Assembly: GCA_014529385.2 (NCBI GenBank)
Contig: CM043960.1
Location: forward strand, 32,901,396 to 32,965,395
From: Adiantum capillus-veneris
Lineage: Eukaryota > Streptophyta > Polypodiopsida > Polypodiales > Pteridaceae
Direction: 5' to 3'
Length of the DNA stretch: 64,000 nt
The notes under the pieces were generated by a model. The model saw nothing but the letters and a program-made list of their open reading frames with translations, made no database searches and was not told the origin of the DNA. Below, one piece after another: positions 32,173-42,772 of the stretch. How positions within the stretch are numbered: position 1 is the first letter of the stretch; each line of letters starts with the position of its first letter. Position numbers and translations under genes: made by a program.

Positions 32173-33344
32173 GGCCGTGTCACGTGACACATCCAACCCT
32201 ATGTGTCCGTGGACAAGCTACAGCATGATCAAGGTTCGGTCAGTCCATTCAAGTCTAGATTAGAAGTGATCTGGCACTTTTGTGAGTCTATTCGTCGACC
32301 GTGCATGCTCAGTCACTTAGCATAGATGTATATCCTCTGGTTGCACACAGCTTGATCATCAGTATTCCCATCAAAATCCATTAGAATCAAGTCGGGGAAT
32401 TTTCCAGTGATTTTAGCCTATTTTCCCTATTTTTGATATTTTTCACTTATTATTTTTAAGTGACTTCCCAACAAAAAGTAGGTAGGGCAATTTTGCTAAG
32501 TTAATATATAAGCAAACCCAAGTTAGCACTAAATGGAAGAAGAGGCAACAGGAGCTCCCACTCAACAGGCACCTTCTCAGCAAGAACCCCATCAGAACCC
32601 TGGTGTTTTGGTTTTCCCTCATCGCCCACACCCTCATTTGCCTAGCGTTTTCTGTCCCTAGCAGATCTCCACCGCAAGCCGACATCAAGCCTAGCGTTTT
32701 GCTTCATTTGCATCACCCCTAGCCCCGGCGTGTCAGTCCCTTCATCGCCAGCACCCCCAAGAAGGCCAGCGTTTTACTAACGCTACAACAGCCCTCAGCG
32801 TTTTTGGTTTTCAGCCCTTGTTGCAACAGATGCAGCAGCGTTTTCAGCTATGAAGACGATAGCAGATTCAGCCCTAGCCACATGAAGAAGATCCCCATTT
32901 TCAGCCTCTAGAAACGCAGCCAAAACAGTCATTTTCAGCCACCCAAAACAGCCCCAAGATTTTTGCAGATTTCAGCAGATAGAAGACTACAGATTTCAGC
33001 CCTAAAGTCGTCGTCGTCACCGACATAGTCCCAGGTTGCATCAGTCCATTGCATCGTCATTGTACCACTTTGTGCAATCAATAAGTAGACCACTCTCGCC
33101 GACGAGAGTGGCGCCTTCGGAGGAGGGTTTTACGTCTCTGGTGTCGTATCTCTCTTCTCTCTCTATCTCTGAGTCTCATACACTTGCACACACAGTGTCC
33201 ATTCACTTTGTTGTGATCATAGCACCTTCCATTAAGAACGGAAGGCTCTCCCTTCCATAAGAACTAAAAGGAACCTTGAGCATAGTTCGGAGCATTCATC
33301 TTGAGCAAAGCGCAAACAATCATTCTGCTGCACCTAACAAGCCG
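32173..33344 (+). mobile_element. Solo LTR of family G2 inside gypsy A
   Basis: 32178-33339 begins TGTCACGTGACACATCC, matching the minus-strand start of the G2 LTR at 59606, and ends GCACCTAACA, matching its end. It is bordered by GGCCG (32173-32177) and AGCCG (33340-33344), a 5-bp duplication with one change. The empty site CACGGCCGATTTCTC is seen in gypsy B at 51681. It contains remnants of the Gln/Ser-coding-like low-complexity sequence typical of this LTR but no gene. Confidence 0.92.
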
Positions 33345-33396
33345 ATTTCTCTTCTATGGGAAATCCGATTCCCAATTATTTTTTTCCGCGGCACCT

Positions 33397-34917
33397 ATGG
33401 CTTCACACAAGGATCGGTCCACTCCCTCTGCATCTGGAGATGCGGGCAAGGATCACAACGAAGATTCCGGCAGAGAGTATGGCTGCCTCGGCCTACTCAT
33501 GCGGAGCAACAAGAGATGAAGCGTCGTCAATGGGATCGGCGATGCAACAAAGATGATGGTTAGTTTTGCGAAGGATCCGAAAATGGCAAAATATATGAGC
33601 GAGACTTCTTTTCAGGAAGTGCATGCGCAATGGCAAAAAACCACTACACCACCCCCGAAACCTGCTCTCAAGAAACCTTCTGATCACAAGCAATATTCAC
33701 AGAAGGAATTAGAAGAGGTGGTTGATGCACGGATTGCTCAGCTTTTTGACGCGCAAAAGAAAGCCAAAAAGCACGGCAAAAAGCAGAAGAAAGGCACTGA
33801 CTTCCCGGGTTATTTGGGTCGTCGGTCGACATTTGACAAAGCAAAGAAACAGAAGAAGCGTGTTCACTTTGAAGGAGTGCCCAGTTCTTCTTCTTCTTCT
33901 TCTTCTGACAGTTCTTCTAGCTCTTCAGATTTGAGCGAAGAAAACAGAAAAGGCAAAAAGCGAAGCAATAAACAACGCTTCGGAAAGGGCAAGAAAAAGG
34001 CAAAGAAGTCTAAATCTCGCCCAGTGACTGACAGTTCTACAAAGGACTCGTCTACAGACAGTTCAGACTCCGATGACGGAAAATTTTATGCGAACAAGAA
34101 GAATTTTTATAAAGCCAACCAGTATGACTTTCTGGAAGATAAAAGCAAGAAAGTCCGAGAGTTTAAGGAAGGTGGACAGTCGATCAAATTTGACACTTTT
34201 TCAAGATACTCAAATGATTCGAAGGCTTTGTCTTTTATAAAGCAGTTTGACATCGCTTTCGCGGGAGGACGCTACTCAGAGCACTCCAAGATTCGGAGAG
34301 TTGCCTCTTACTTTAAGGGGAATGCTCGAACTTGGTGGTCCACGCTTCTTTTAAACAAGACTGCGCTAGTTAAATGGCTGAAATTTAAGAAGCCTTTTAT
34401 TTCTTCTTGGTTGACGCAAGAGTATGAACACGATATACGAGCTGCTTGGAACCATCTTCAAATGACCAAGAGAGATACAATAAATGCTTACTATGAGAGA
34501 CTCTGGAGCTCTTTTCTACCCACCTCTTCATTCAAGAAGATCTCATTCAGAGAACAGATTGAGCGGTTCACCTTGGGTCTACCTACAGAGATCCGAGATC
34601 ACTGCTTGGAACAGAAGTCAGCTTCTATTTAGAAGTTGATGAGTCATGCGAAGTGGGACTTTGCCATTCATTTTGGCAGTCTGACCTACCCCACCGATGA
34701 GGCCATGACACAACGAGCCGAACAGGCTTCAGTGAATGAAGGTAGAAAGAGAAAGAGCAACCCAAAAAAGAAGGATGCACGACCCAAGCTTACTCCTCAG
34801 GAGCGAGCTCGCTTCATCAAGGAGGGGAAGTGCTTTGGATGCGGGGAACATCGACATATCTCCGCGAAGTGCCCTAAAAAGGCACAGAAAGAACAGAATG
34901 ATAAGAACGAGGGCTGA
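33397..34917 (+). pseudogene. Gypsy A Gag with zinc knuckle
   Basis: The start is judged from conservation with gypsy B: ATG at 33397 (MASHKDRSTPSASGDAG), followed by a frameshift into the 33553-34632 frame. That frame has a Lys-rich part, a Ser tract (SSSSSSSSDSSSSSSD), acidic segments and the retrotransposon Gag core (FIKQFDIAFAGGRY, GNARTWWSTL). An in-frame TAG at 34630 (CAG in gypsy B) precedes 34636-34917, which carries the knuckle CFGCGEHRHISAKC. Gag forms the particle and binds RNA. Confidence 0.85.
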
Positions 34918-35296
34918 GAGTTCGAGAGCAGCTGAGGAACGTGGTAGAAAAGGCAAGATGAAAACAGGACTGGTTCCACATTGTGTGGGTACCGATCCCA
35001 ACACCATGGACGAGAGTACAGAACTTTGCCGAGCTTGGGGCAAAGTGAAAGATCAAGAGGCCCTGATCTTCTTTGATAAAGGAGCCAAGGCCAACTTCAT
35101 TTCACCGGAATTGGCGGCGTGGCTCAAGATCACTCCCGATCGGATGGGACCACTTGCAGAGGCAGTTCTAGCGGCACCCAGCAGGGACGTAGCCATTACA
35201 ACTGTCATTGGCAAACTTCGGTTGCATTGTCAGGGGTATTTGGGGCATGAGGACTTTTTCATAATGCCTTTGGAGGGTTGTGACGTGTTCTCTTAG
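34918..35296 (+). pseudogene. Gypsy A protease remnant
   Basis: Retropepsin-like region: IFFDKGAKANFISPELA corresponds to the active-site stretch, in which D-S/T-G is D-K-G, so activity is lost. It is followed by IGKLRLHCQGYLGHEDFFIM and LEGCDV, the family end motif. The frame ends at 35296 where LGIPWYH should follow (a shifted continuation is visible at 35296-35330). Confidence 0.75.
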
Positions 35297-35325
35297 GGAT
35301 TCCCTGGTACCACAAGAACAATGCC

Positions 35326-38300
35326 GTGGTCGATTATCGGGCGAGGAAAGCGACTTTGACTACAGAGAAGGGCAGAACTATTGTACTTCATATTAGACTG
35401 AAGGGCGAGTCTGCCCCTATTGTATCGGCTTCGGCCATTTCTAAATTAATAAAATCCAGTCTGTTTGTTTACTCGATCCTTATGAAAGAATTGAGCGATA
35501 AGGATAGGACAAATATGTCTAAACTTGATAAAGAACGCCAAGATTTTCTCCACTCTCACGCCGATTGCTTCTCAGAGGGCCTACCAGGCGAGTTACCACC
35601 TGCTCGTCCTGAAGATCATACCATTGATCTGATACCTGGAAGCACACCACCGAACCGGCCACCTTACCGTGTGAGCCGAGCACAAAATGAAGAGATTATG
35701 AACCAAGTGAAAGACCTCTTGGAAAAGGGTCTTGTCCAGCCTAGTACTTCACCGTATTGCTCTCCAGTGTTGTTGGTTTTGAAGAAAGACGGATCTTGGA
35801 GAATGTGCATGGATTATAGAGCTCTCAACAAAATCACCATCAAGAACAGATTTCTGATTCCTAGGATCGATGATATACTCGACAAATTACAGGGATCCTC
35901 GTGCTTCAGCAGGATTGATATGAAGAGTGGATATTATTAGATCAGAATCGCGCCGGGAGACGTCTACAAGACAGCTTTTCGAACGACTTTTGAGTTATTT
36001 GAGTTTTTGGTGATGCCTTTTGGCTTAACCAATGCTCCTGCGACATTTAACCGGATGATGGACAGGATTTTTCGAGAATGCAGGCTATTTGTTGGCACTT
36101 TCTTTGAAGACATCATTGTTTTCTCCAAGAATGAAGCAGAACACAGAGATCATCTGCTTCAGGTCTTTCAGGCATTATGAGATCACAAGTTAGTGATTAA
36201 TGCAAAGAATAGTGAATTTTTCCTACCAGAGATACACTTTTTGGGACACATTTTCTCAGCAGCAGGAGTGCAAATGGATCCGGCCAAGATAGAGACTATC
36301 CATCATCCGTGATTGGCCTGATTTGAAGAAGATCCATGAAGTTAGAAGCTTCTTGGGACTGTGTTCGTACTACAGGCGGTTCATTCGAAAGTTTGATGAG
36401 GTTGCTTTCCCTTTGCATATCTTGGCACAGAAAGGAGTCCCTTTCTCGTGAGGATCCACAGAGGTGACTGCCTTTCAGACCTTGAAAGAGAAATTGACTA
36501 CAGGACTAGTTTGACTTTGCCGGACTTGCAGAAGTCATTTGAAGTATATTGTGATGCTTGTGGTCGTAGTCTGGGTGTGGTCTTAATGCAAGAAGGCCAT
36601 GTCATTGCTTACGAGAGCTGATTGTTCTCAAGGCCGGAAATGACAGCACAGATTTATGAGAAAGAGATTTTGGCGGTTATCCATACTCTTACTCAGTGGC
36701 GGCATTACCTACTCGGAGCAGATTTTACTGTCTTTACAGACCATCAATGTTTGCGCTACTTCTTGTCACAAAAGCAGCTTTCGGAAAAGCAGATGCGGTG
36801 GGCGAACATCTTGTCACAGTTTCACTTCCAGATTGTCCATGTTCAGGGACAGGAGAATGTGGTGGCAGATGCTTTGTCTTGAAGCCGTTGGTTCTACCTA
36901 TTTCCGCAATACATCATAGGAGCTTCGAGGATATGGTCGACCAGTATGCCACAGATACAAATTTTGTAGACGTTTTCACACGGGTACGGGATGGGGAGAC
37001 AATAGCGGGATAGTCCATTCGGAAAGGCTACTTGATGAGAAAAACCATGTTGTGCGTTACACAGCTATTGAGGGAAAAGGTTATGACTGAATGCCACTGT
37101 CCACCTTTTATGGGTCACCGCAGCATTGCTACCACCATGAAAGGGGTAGAGAGATACTTCTTTTGGCCGAGACTCAAAAAGGATGTGGAAGAGTTTATGC
37201 GCAGTTGCTTAGTATGCTAGAAGGTCAAGTTTGACAGGCATAAAGCACAAGGATTGTTACAGCCTTTACCCATACCCACCCGCCCTTGGGAAAGTATTGC
37301 AATGGATTTCATTTTCGATCTCCCGAGAACACAGAGTGGTCACGATGGTATCTGGACTATTATTGACAGATTTAGCAAACAGGCTCATTTCATTCCAGTG
37401 AAGAAGACAGTCAAGCCGGATCACTTAGCGAGACTGTTTGTGGCCCAGATCTTCAGATCACATGGCATGCCTGAGACGATTGTCTCCGATAGAGACCCAA
37501 GATTTACGAGTTTGTTTCGGAAGGCAATTTGGGAGAACATTGATATGCGGTTGAAGTTCTCGTCATCGTTCCACCCGCAGACTGATGGGCAATCTGAGAT
37601 TGCAAATTCAGTGGTTCTAGATTTATTGAAGTCTTATATCCTCATATCAAAAGACTCAATGGGAAAAGACCTACCGACCTACCTTTGGTGGAATTTGCCT
37701 ACAATAACACGATACACTCTTCGACGGGGAAGGCGCCATTTGAGATTGTTGAAGGTGCTGCTAAGGTTCCACCCTTCCTAAGCACGAAAGATAAGATTTT
37801 TGAAGCCGATGAATATACGCGAGACTTAGATACGGCTATTGCCAAGGTTCGCGAGACTTTGCAAAAGTCTCAAGAACAACAGAAAAAGACAGTGGATCAC
37901 CATCGTCACGACTTGAAATTGAAGGAGGATGATTGGGTGATCTTACGTTTTGAGAAGGCACGCCTGAGAAAGAAAAAGGGAAAGGAGAGGCTTTTTCCAA
38001 AGCTTAGTATGCGATACTATGCACCTTTCCAAATCACTGAAAAGATAAATGATGTCTCCTTCCGACTGAAACTGCCTGATACTTGGAGGATTCACAATGC
38101 ATTTCATGTGAGTCTCTTGAAACCTTTTAAAGGTGATGTGCCTGATGATGGGGAGCCTGATGAGCAACCCAAAGTGGAAGAAAACGAGGAGATCCTTGTT
38201 CCCGAACAGATTTTGGCACATAAGGATACGAAGAATAAAGGTAAAGTCCGAAGGCGGTTCTTGATTAAGTTCAAGAACTATCCTGCATTGGATGCGAAGT

Positions 38301-38374
38301 GGATGGAGGAGGAGGACCTAACAGATACTCCTCGGATTGTGAAACTTTACCTCGATGCTTTTGGTTTAGCATAG
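35326..38374 (+). pseudogene. Gypsy A Pol: RT, RNase H, integrase, chromodomain
   Basis: The RT part (35326-35940) has [26 protein letters not shown] and IDMKSGYY, ending at a TAG (35938) that is CAG in gypsy B. Beyond it FFEDIIVFSK replaces the catalytic FFDD. RNase H is in 36622-36882 (FTDHQCLRYFLSQKQ). Integrase (37032-37781) has an HHCC region, MDFIFDL, VSDRDPRF and QSEIANS. The open frame 37685-38374 ends with a chromodomain-like VRRRFLIKFKNYPALDAKWM. Stops at 36178, 37010 and 37218 and indels at about 37690 confirm decay. Confidence 0.9.
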
Positions 38375-38930
38375 TCTACTCCAAATGGAACCTAGAATTC
38401 ACCTTGGCCGGAGATCTGGTGCAGTGGAATGCACAAGAGAGGAGTCACTCCGCTCCTTTGTCAACAGATACCTTGATTTAGATACTAGAGTCACTGATGT
38501 CTCTTTGAGCTTCAGGGATATTGAAAGCTGACATTATTCTGCTGTATGACTTTATGAAATGGCATTCCTGATTATGATATTGATTTGTTCTTGACTTCTT
38601 TTAAGTGCACGAACTGATAGACGAAATGATTGCAGCATTTTGGTCTAATTGATCTCGAATAGACATGGTTGCAATAGGGGTTAGTCAATCGGACATCGAT
38701 GAGGTCCCGATTGGATCTAGATACGATTGCTAGCTACACTGCCGATAAATCATGGTCTAAGATCCGAATGAATGTTGAATGTCATGTGATGTCATATGAT
38801 GTGACTGTCAATTAGTACATGTGCTAGATATGTGTTCCTGATACGTAGGTACTAACAGTCAGTGCCTGCTAAGACGGTTTATGGCTTCTGTCTGTTTTGC
38901 AGGCGTAATCGAGGGCGATTACAATGTTTT

Positions 38931-38943
38931 CAAGAGGGGGGTA
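38931..38943 (+). other. Gypsy A polypurine tract
   Basis: CAAGAGGGGGGTA directly before the 3' LTR; primes plus-strand DNA synthesis. Confidence 0.85.
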
Positions 38944-39215
38944 TGTCACAAAGTGATGACGTGTGCCCGAGAGCATGCGGGAAACCCTAGCCCTGACTGC
39001 TGCTGAAAACCCTAATTCTGCAAACCTTAACCCTAAAATCTGCAAATCCTAAAATCTGCCAAAAAACCCTAAACCTAACCCTAAAACCTGCTAAACCCTA
39101 ACCCTAAAAGCAGCAGATGATTTCCGGATAATGCGCTAGAATGCTGACGTAGCACCGTACGGAAAAAGCGGGATTTACGGCGCTGAAAAATCAGCTTTTG
39201 GAGATGCAATTTGCC

Positions 39216-39272
<57 letters not shown>

Positions 39273-39630
39273 CATTGCTTTATTTTAATGGAAAGCCCTC
39301 AAGAGGGCTTGTGAGAGAAACACTTTGCTTTTGATTTGGAAGCTTTTGGGGCTCTGATTTTGGGCATCCCTTGTAAACTTTAAATTAGCGGTGTGGGCTC
39401 ACTCTGGAGAGCATATGGACGCAGAGCCTAATAGTGAAACCCTAACCGCTCTCTTGTACTTTGAACATTGATTAATACATAAAGAAATACCAAAAGGGGC
39501 GCCAGCCTTTGGGGCCAATATCTCTAGGCACGGAACTCCGCCGGGCCAATGCAAATCTATTGTGATCTGTGAATTGTTTTGAAGTGGTTATTTGGTGCTG
39601 TCGTGATTGATTCTTGACTTGGAGTGTCCA
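38944..39630 (+). repeat. Gypsy A 3' LTR, terminally truncated
   Basis: It matches the 5' LTR with scattered differences. The (GA)n tract (39219-39269) is longer than in the 5' LTR (31758-31785). It ends at GGAGTGTCCA, lacking the final AGTCTGTTACA, and the next bases (GGAGCTTGAG) are unrelated. Confidence 0.9.
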
Positions 39631-39969
39631 GGAGCTTGAGAGGGTGAGAGGGAGAGACCTTGAGACTTGAGAGTCGAGAGAGCTTAAGGCTTAAGCCTTA
39701 GACCTTCAGGGCATGTGGATTTGCTTCAGAAGGGAATGGGTGTGAGGGGATGCATTTTGAGTCCTTGCATACTTTAAAAAACTCCTAATGTTCACTACAA
39801 ATTTGCAAAAAACTGCCCATCTCCCCATTTTCGAGAGCTGGCTTCCGAGCCGTTCCGGTATTAGGTGGTCACTCGGAACAACAAAACGTTCCGAGATGTT
39901 CCGGCCTGGTAGGGGTGGAGGGAGCGGCGTTCCGACGTTCCAGGGCCTAGGGAACACGTTCCCCGGTAA

Positions 39970-40726
39970 CTATGACCAACACAACATTTCTCACTTCTCC
40001 ACCCAGGAGTACAATCACCAATCAATGAAACCAGTATTAAACAAGAGTCAAACAATTCGAATCGGCACCAAGACAGGCTCAAAACAAATACCGTCCATTT
40101 CAAACAAATTTCAAACACGATCACCAAACAAGTTCTCGAACAGAACTCAAACCTAAAAAGCAATCTCGACATAAGTCAAGCTCAAAAAGTCGACTAACTT
40201 TCCATCCAGAAACCTGCACCAAAAATTAGGGTTAGGTTTCTTAAATAAAGTCGTAGCCGACCACAACATGGTCCATCAGCTCTTGGACAGATAGAGTTCC
40301 TTTAACGGCGATGGTAGTCCAAAGACATAGCAATCACACCGGACCTCCAAGGTTATCAGCTTGAGAAGAGACACTTGGTGAGAGATGTCAAAAAACTTCA
40401 AGTCGTATTCTGCTAGGGTTTCCGTGGCAAGCATTTCAAGATACCCCACTCTGCCAAAAGTTGCACTCCAAAGGAAAATGTCAGCAACCATATAACTTTG
40501 GGCAAAAAAATTTCTTAAAAGCTTGCCAAGTCCTTGGAGTGTTCGGCTTGGTAGCTATAGACATCAACATCTGCATGGCACTGCTTTTGAGAAAATAGTG
40601 AGTCAAAAAAAATTTTGGATCCCTCTCTTGTAAGTGATCTTTTTGGCTTATGCCCTGTAAGACATGAGCGATAAAGACGGGAGCACACCCGATTGCGCGA
40701 TGAAATAAGGGTGGGAGTGCCTAATA
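39970..40726 (-). mobile_element. Element S internal region, middle part
   Basis: 39970-40290 matches 61180-61440 (for example CTTCTCCACCCAGGAGTACA and AAAAATTAGGGTTAGGTT). 40291-40726 continues S without a visible gene and ends at TAATA, the target duplication of G2. By the reconstruction, S resumes at 59607. Confidence 0.7.
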
Positions 40727-40961
40727 TGTAAGGAGCAGTGGAAGTGAATGTTGAACTTTGCTAAAGATGAATGCTCCGAACTGTGCTCAAGGGTTCCTTT
40801 TACTTACGGAAGGGAGAGCCTTCCGTGCCTTTAGTGAGAGAGTGCAATGGACACAAACAAAGTGGTGAACACAGTGAATGAAGGTGCTGAGACTGAGAGA
40901 TAGAGAGAGAAGAATACGACACCACAATGTTGTCAAACCCTCCTCCGAAGGCCCCACTCTC
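40727..40961 (-). repeat. G2 3' LTR, first piece
   Basis: It starts TGTAAGGAGCAGTGG and matches the beginning of the LTR at 58408. It stops at CCACTCTC, where gypsy C is inserted, and resumes at 48699 with TATGGCAAGAG. Confidence 0.9.
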
Positions 40962-42478
40962 TGTCACAAAAAATACGGAAGCGTAAACTGACGTTTAATT
41001 GCACTTCAAATACTCAAGAGAATTAGAGGGAGCGAGAAAACTTGACACTTCATTGGGGACCAGAAGATGGGTTGGTTCCCCCCCCCCCATAAAGAGAATA
41101 TCTTTATTACTAAGGGAGAATCTTTACAAGCACAGGAACGGGGCATACGCCCGTCCTCTATTCTTTCTTCTGTTCTATTCCGACTACTGACTGAGAAAGT
41201 GTTTCCACTTTCTTACTGCTTAGGGGATTTCCCCTCTTCTGTGAGACTGGTTGGAAGCTCTCGAAAAGAGAGTATCTTCCGAAACAGCTCATCGGAAGCT
41301 CTCACAGAGGAGAGGCCATCTTCCGTTATGTGTTGCCTTCATGCTCATTCATTCATGCATCGAACACAAAAGAGAAACAAGCAAAATGCACACGCACATG
41401 CTTGCTGTAATTTTCTGCACATAACCTGAAATTCTTACTTGTGCACACCCCTACGCCGAAACAGAGGTCTTCTTCGCGATGGAATCGCGCCAAACTTTAT
41501 GTAGACTTAGGATAAGGAGAGAGAAGAGAATTTCTATGGCTGATCTGCTGAAAACAGCCCTAACCGAGGTGATTAGGGGCTGAAAACAGAGAATTACAGC
41601 AGCCGCACTCTGCTAAGAGAGCGTCTACGGCAGCTTCTCGCGATGAAACGTCACAAGAAGGTGTCTATGACTGTGAGATCCCTTGTTCTTGACAATGGGA
41701 GCACAAGGCTACCACATATGTCGCAAGGGGCTGCTCTCAAGCTTCAATGCAGGGCTCCACCGCGTAGAGCACACTCACATTAGGGGGGGTAGGTACACTG
41801 CCAGCCCTGAAAATGGGGGAGGGGGGCTCCTAAATAGCCATCAGGGAGAGGGGGCGCTAGGAAGAGAGAGAGGGTGAGAGTGAGAGTGAGAGAGAGTTAG
41901 TTTGCATTGGTAAGTGTGCCACTTGGCACACTTACTTTAAAAACTTAAAAACCATTCAACTTTTGACTTTAAAAACTTCTAGCTCATTAATTAAAAAAAT
42001 GTACAACTACCTAACAACTGCTACCAATGATTCTTTTATGAGAACACCAAAGGTCTGCCGGCACAATGCTGCACTGGCACTGCACCGCCTTTACCTGTTC
42101 ACACTTGTCCGGCCGCCTGCCCGGGCACGGACCGTTAAATTTAATTTAACGAAACTTACCCTAAGGCTTTATTAACTTTATTAGCCTTAGGGTCACTGTT
42201 CTAAGGACCCCATCTCATTCATGTGCTTGTACTGACGCGCGTATTTTTCCTGAGCCTAAAATCTGAGGCTACTGCTTACCCCTTTCTGAAGACCCGATTT
42301 CCCAATCACTAGGGCTTCAGGGTAATTTCTACTAAGGTCCCTCTGAGGTGTTGTGGCCCGCATTTAGGCTCACCTAAGGCCTTAGAACTGCTAGGTCTAT
42401 TCTGGTGTGCACACAACTAATTAGATAATTCTTTTCTCGTAAATAAATTAATTATTTACAAAGTCTGACTTAGTTACA
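40962..42478 (-). repeat. Gypsy C 3' LTR
   Basis: On the plus strand TGTCACAAAAAATACGG...GACTTAGTTACA, 1517 bp. It includes a C-run at about 41080-41089 whose length differs from that of the 5' LTR. Confidence 0.95.
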
Positions 42479-42491
42479 TCCCTCTTGGTTC
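42479..42491 (-). other. Gypsy C polypurine tract
   Basis: TCCCTCTTGGTTC on the plus strand, that is GAACCAAGAGGGA on the sense strand, adjoins the 3' LTR. Confidence 0.8.
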
Positions 42492-42772
42492 TAAACAGTT
42501 GACCTCAACTGTAGAGCGTCAACATAACTGTGCAAGATGTCAGGGTAGTCCTTGAGATCGGACTCAGTCATCCACTTTGCATCTAAAGGAGTGTAATTCT
42601 TGAACTTGACTAAATACTTTCGATGTAGACTCCCCGACTTGAGTTGTCTCTCCGAGTGGTGGATTATTTGTTCAGGTTGAAGGATTTCCTCAGTCTCTTC
42701 GAGGATCTTCTTGTACGGGCGCCACTGGAGGAGGTCCAACATAGGGTCGGAGGAGACTGACATGAAAAGCAT
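42491..42772 (-). CDS. Gypsy C chromodomain, in a shifted frame after integrase
   Basis: The frame carries EILQPEQIIHH, LHRKYLVKFKNYTPLDAKWM and a C-terminal helix, matching the chromodomain-like tail of gypsy A and B, where it is in frame with integrase. Chromodomains direct chromovirus integration to modified chromatin. Here the pol frame stops at 42690 and the chromodomain frame takes over within 42690-42772, so a single indel probably separated them. The true coding part starts at about 42710, not at the first Met. Confidence 0.75.
   Translation of the reverse strand: MLFMSVSSDPMLDLLQWRPYKKILEETEEILQPEQIIHHSERQLKSGSLHRKYLVKFKNYTPLDAKWMTESDLKDYPDILHSYVDALQLRSTV

Larger units (their letters stand above)
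31479..39630 (+). mobile_element. Gypsy A: decayed Ty3/gypsy chromovirus
   Basis: 5' LTR 31479-32157, primer site, internal gag-pol, polypurine tract and 3' LTR from 38944 to about 39630. The 3' LTR lacks its last dozen bases, and no target duplication could be found. A 1.16-kb solo LTR of family G2 is inserted right after the primer site. The order Gag, protease, RT, RNase H, integrase, chromodomain is that of chromoviruses. Many stops make it inactive. Confidence 0.93.
31156..39969. mobile_element. GGAACG-rich, possibly hAT-like DNA transposon containing gypsy A
   Basis: Relative to the S copy at 61170-61190 (CAATACCAAAACAGTATTTC), this interval is extra sequence. Its ends (31156-31260 and 39830-39969) are packed with GGAACG/CGTTCC motifs, and near the tips AGTTACC occurs in inverted orientation. 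The flanks, about ACCAAAAG on the left and ACCAACAC on the right, could be a diverged 8-bp target duplication as hAT elements make. No transposase gene is seen; gypsy A occupies the middle. The borders and class are tentative. Confidence 0.35.

Noticed and set aside
41079-41099. Gene-like plus-strand ORFs in the gypsy C LTRs (40999-41429, 47217-47645)
   Set aside because: They lie entirely within the LTRs, are duplicated because the LTRs are, and differ in frame at the C-run between the two copies.
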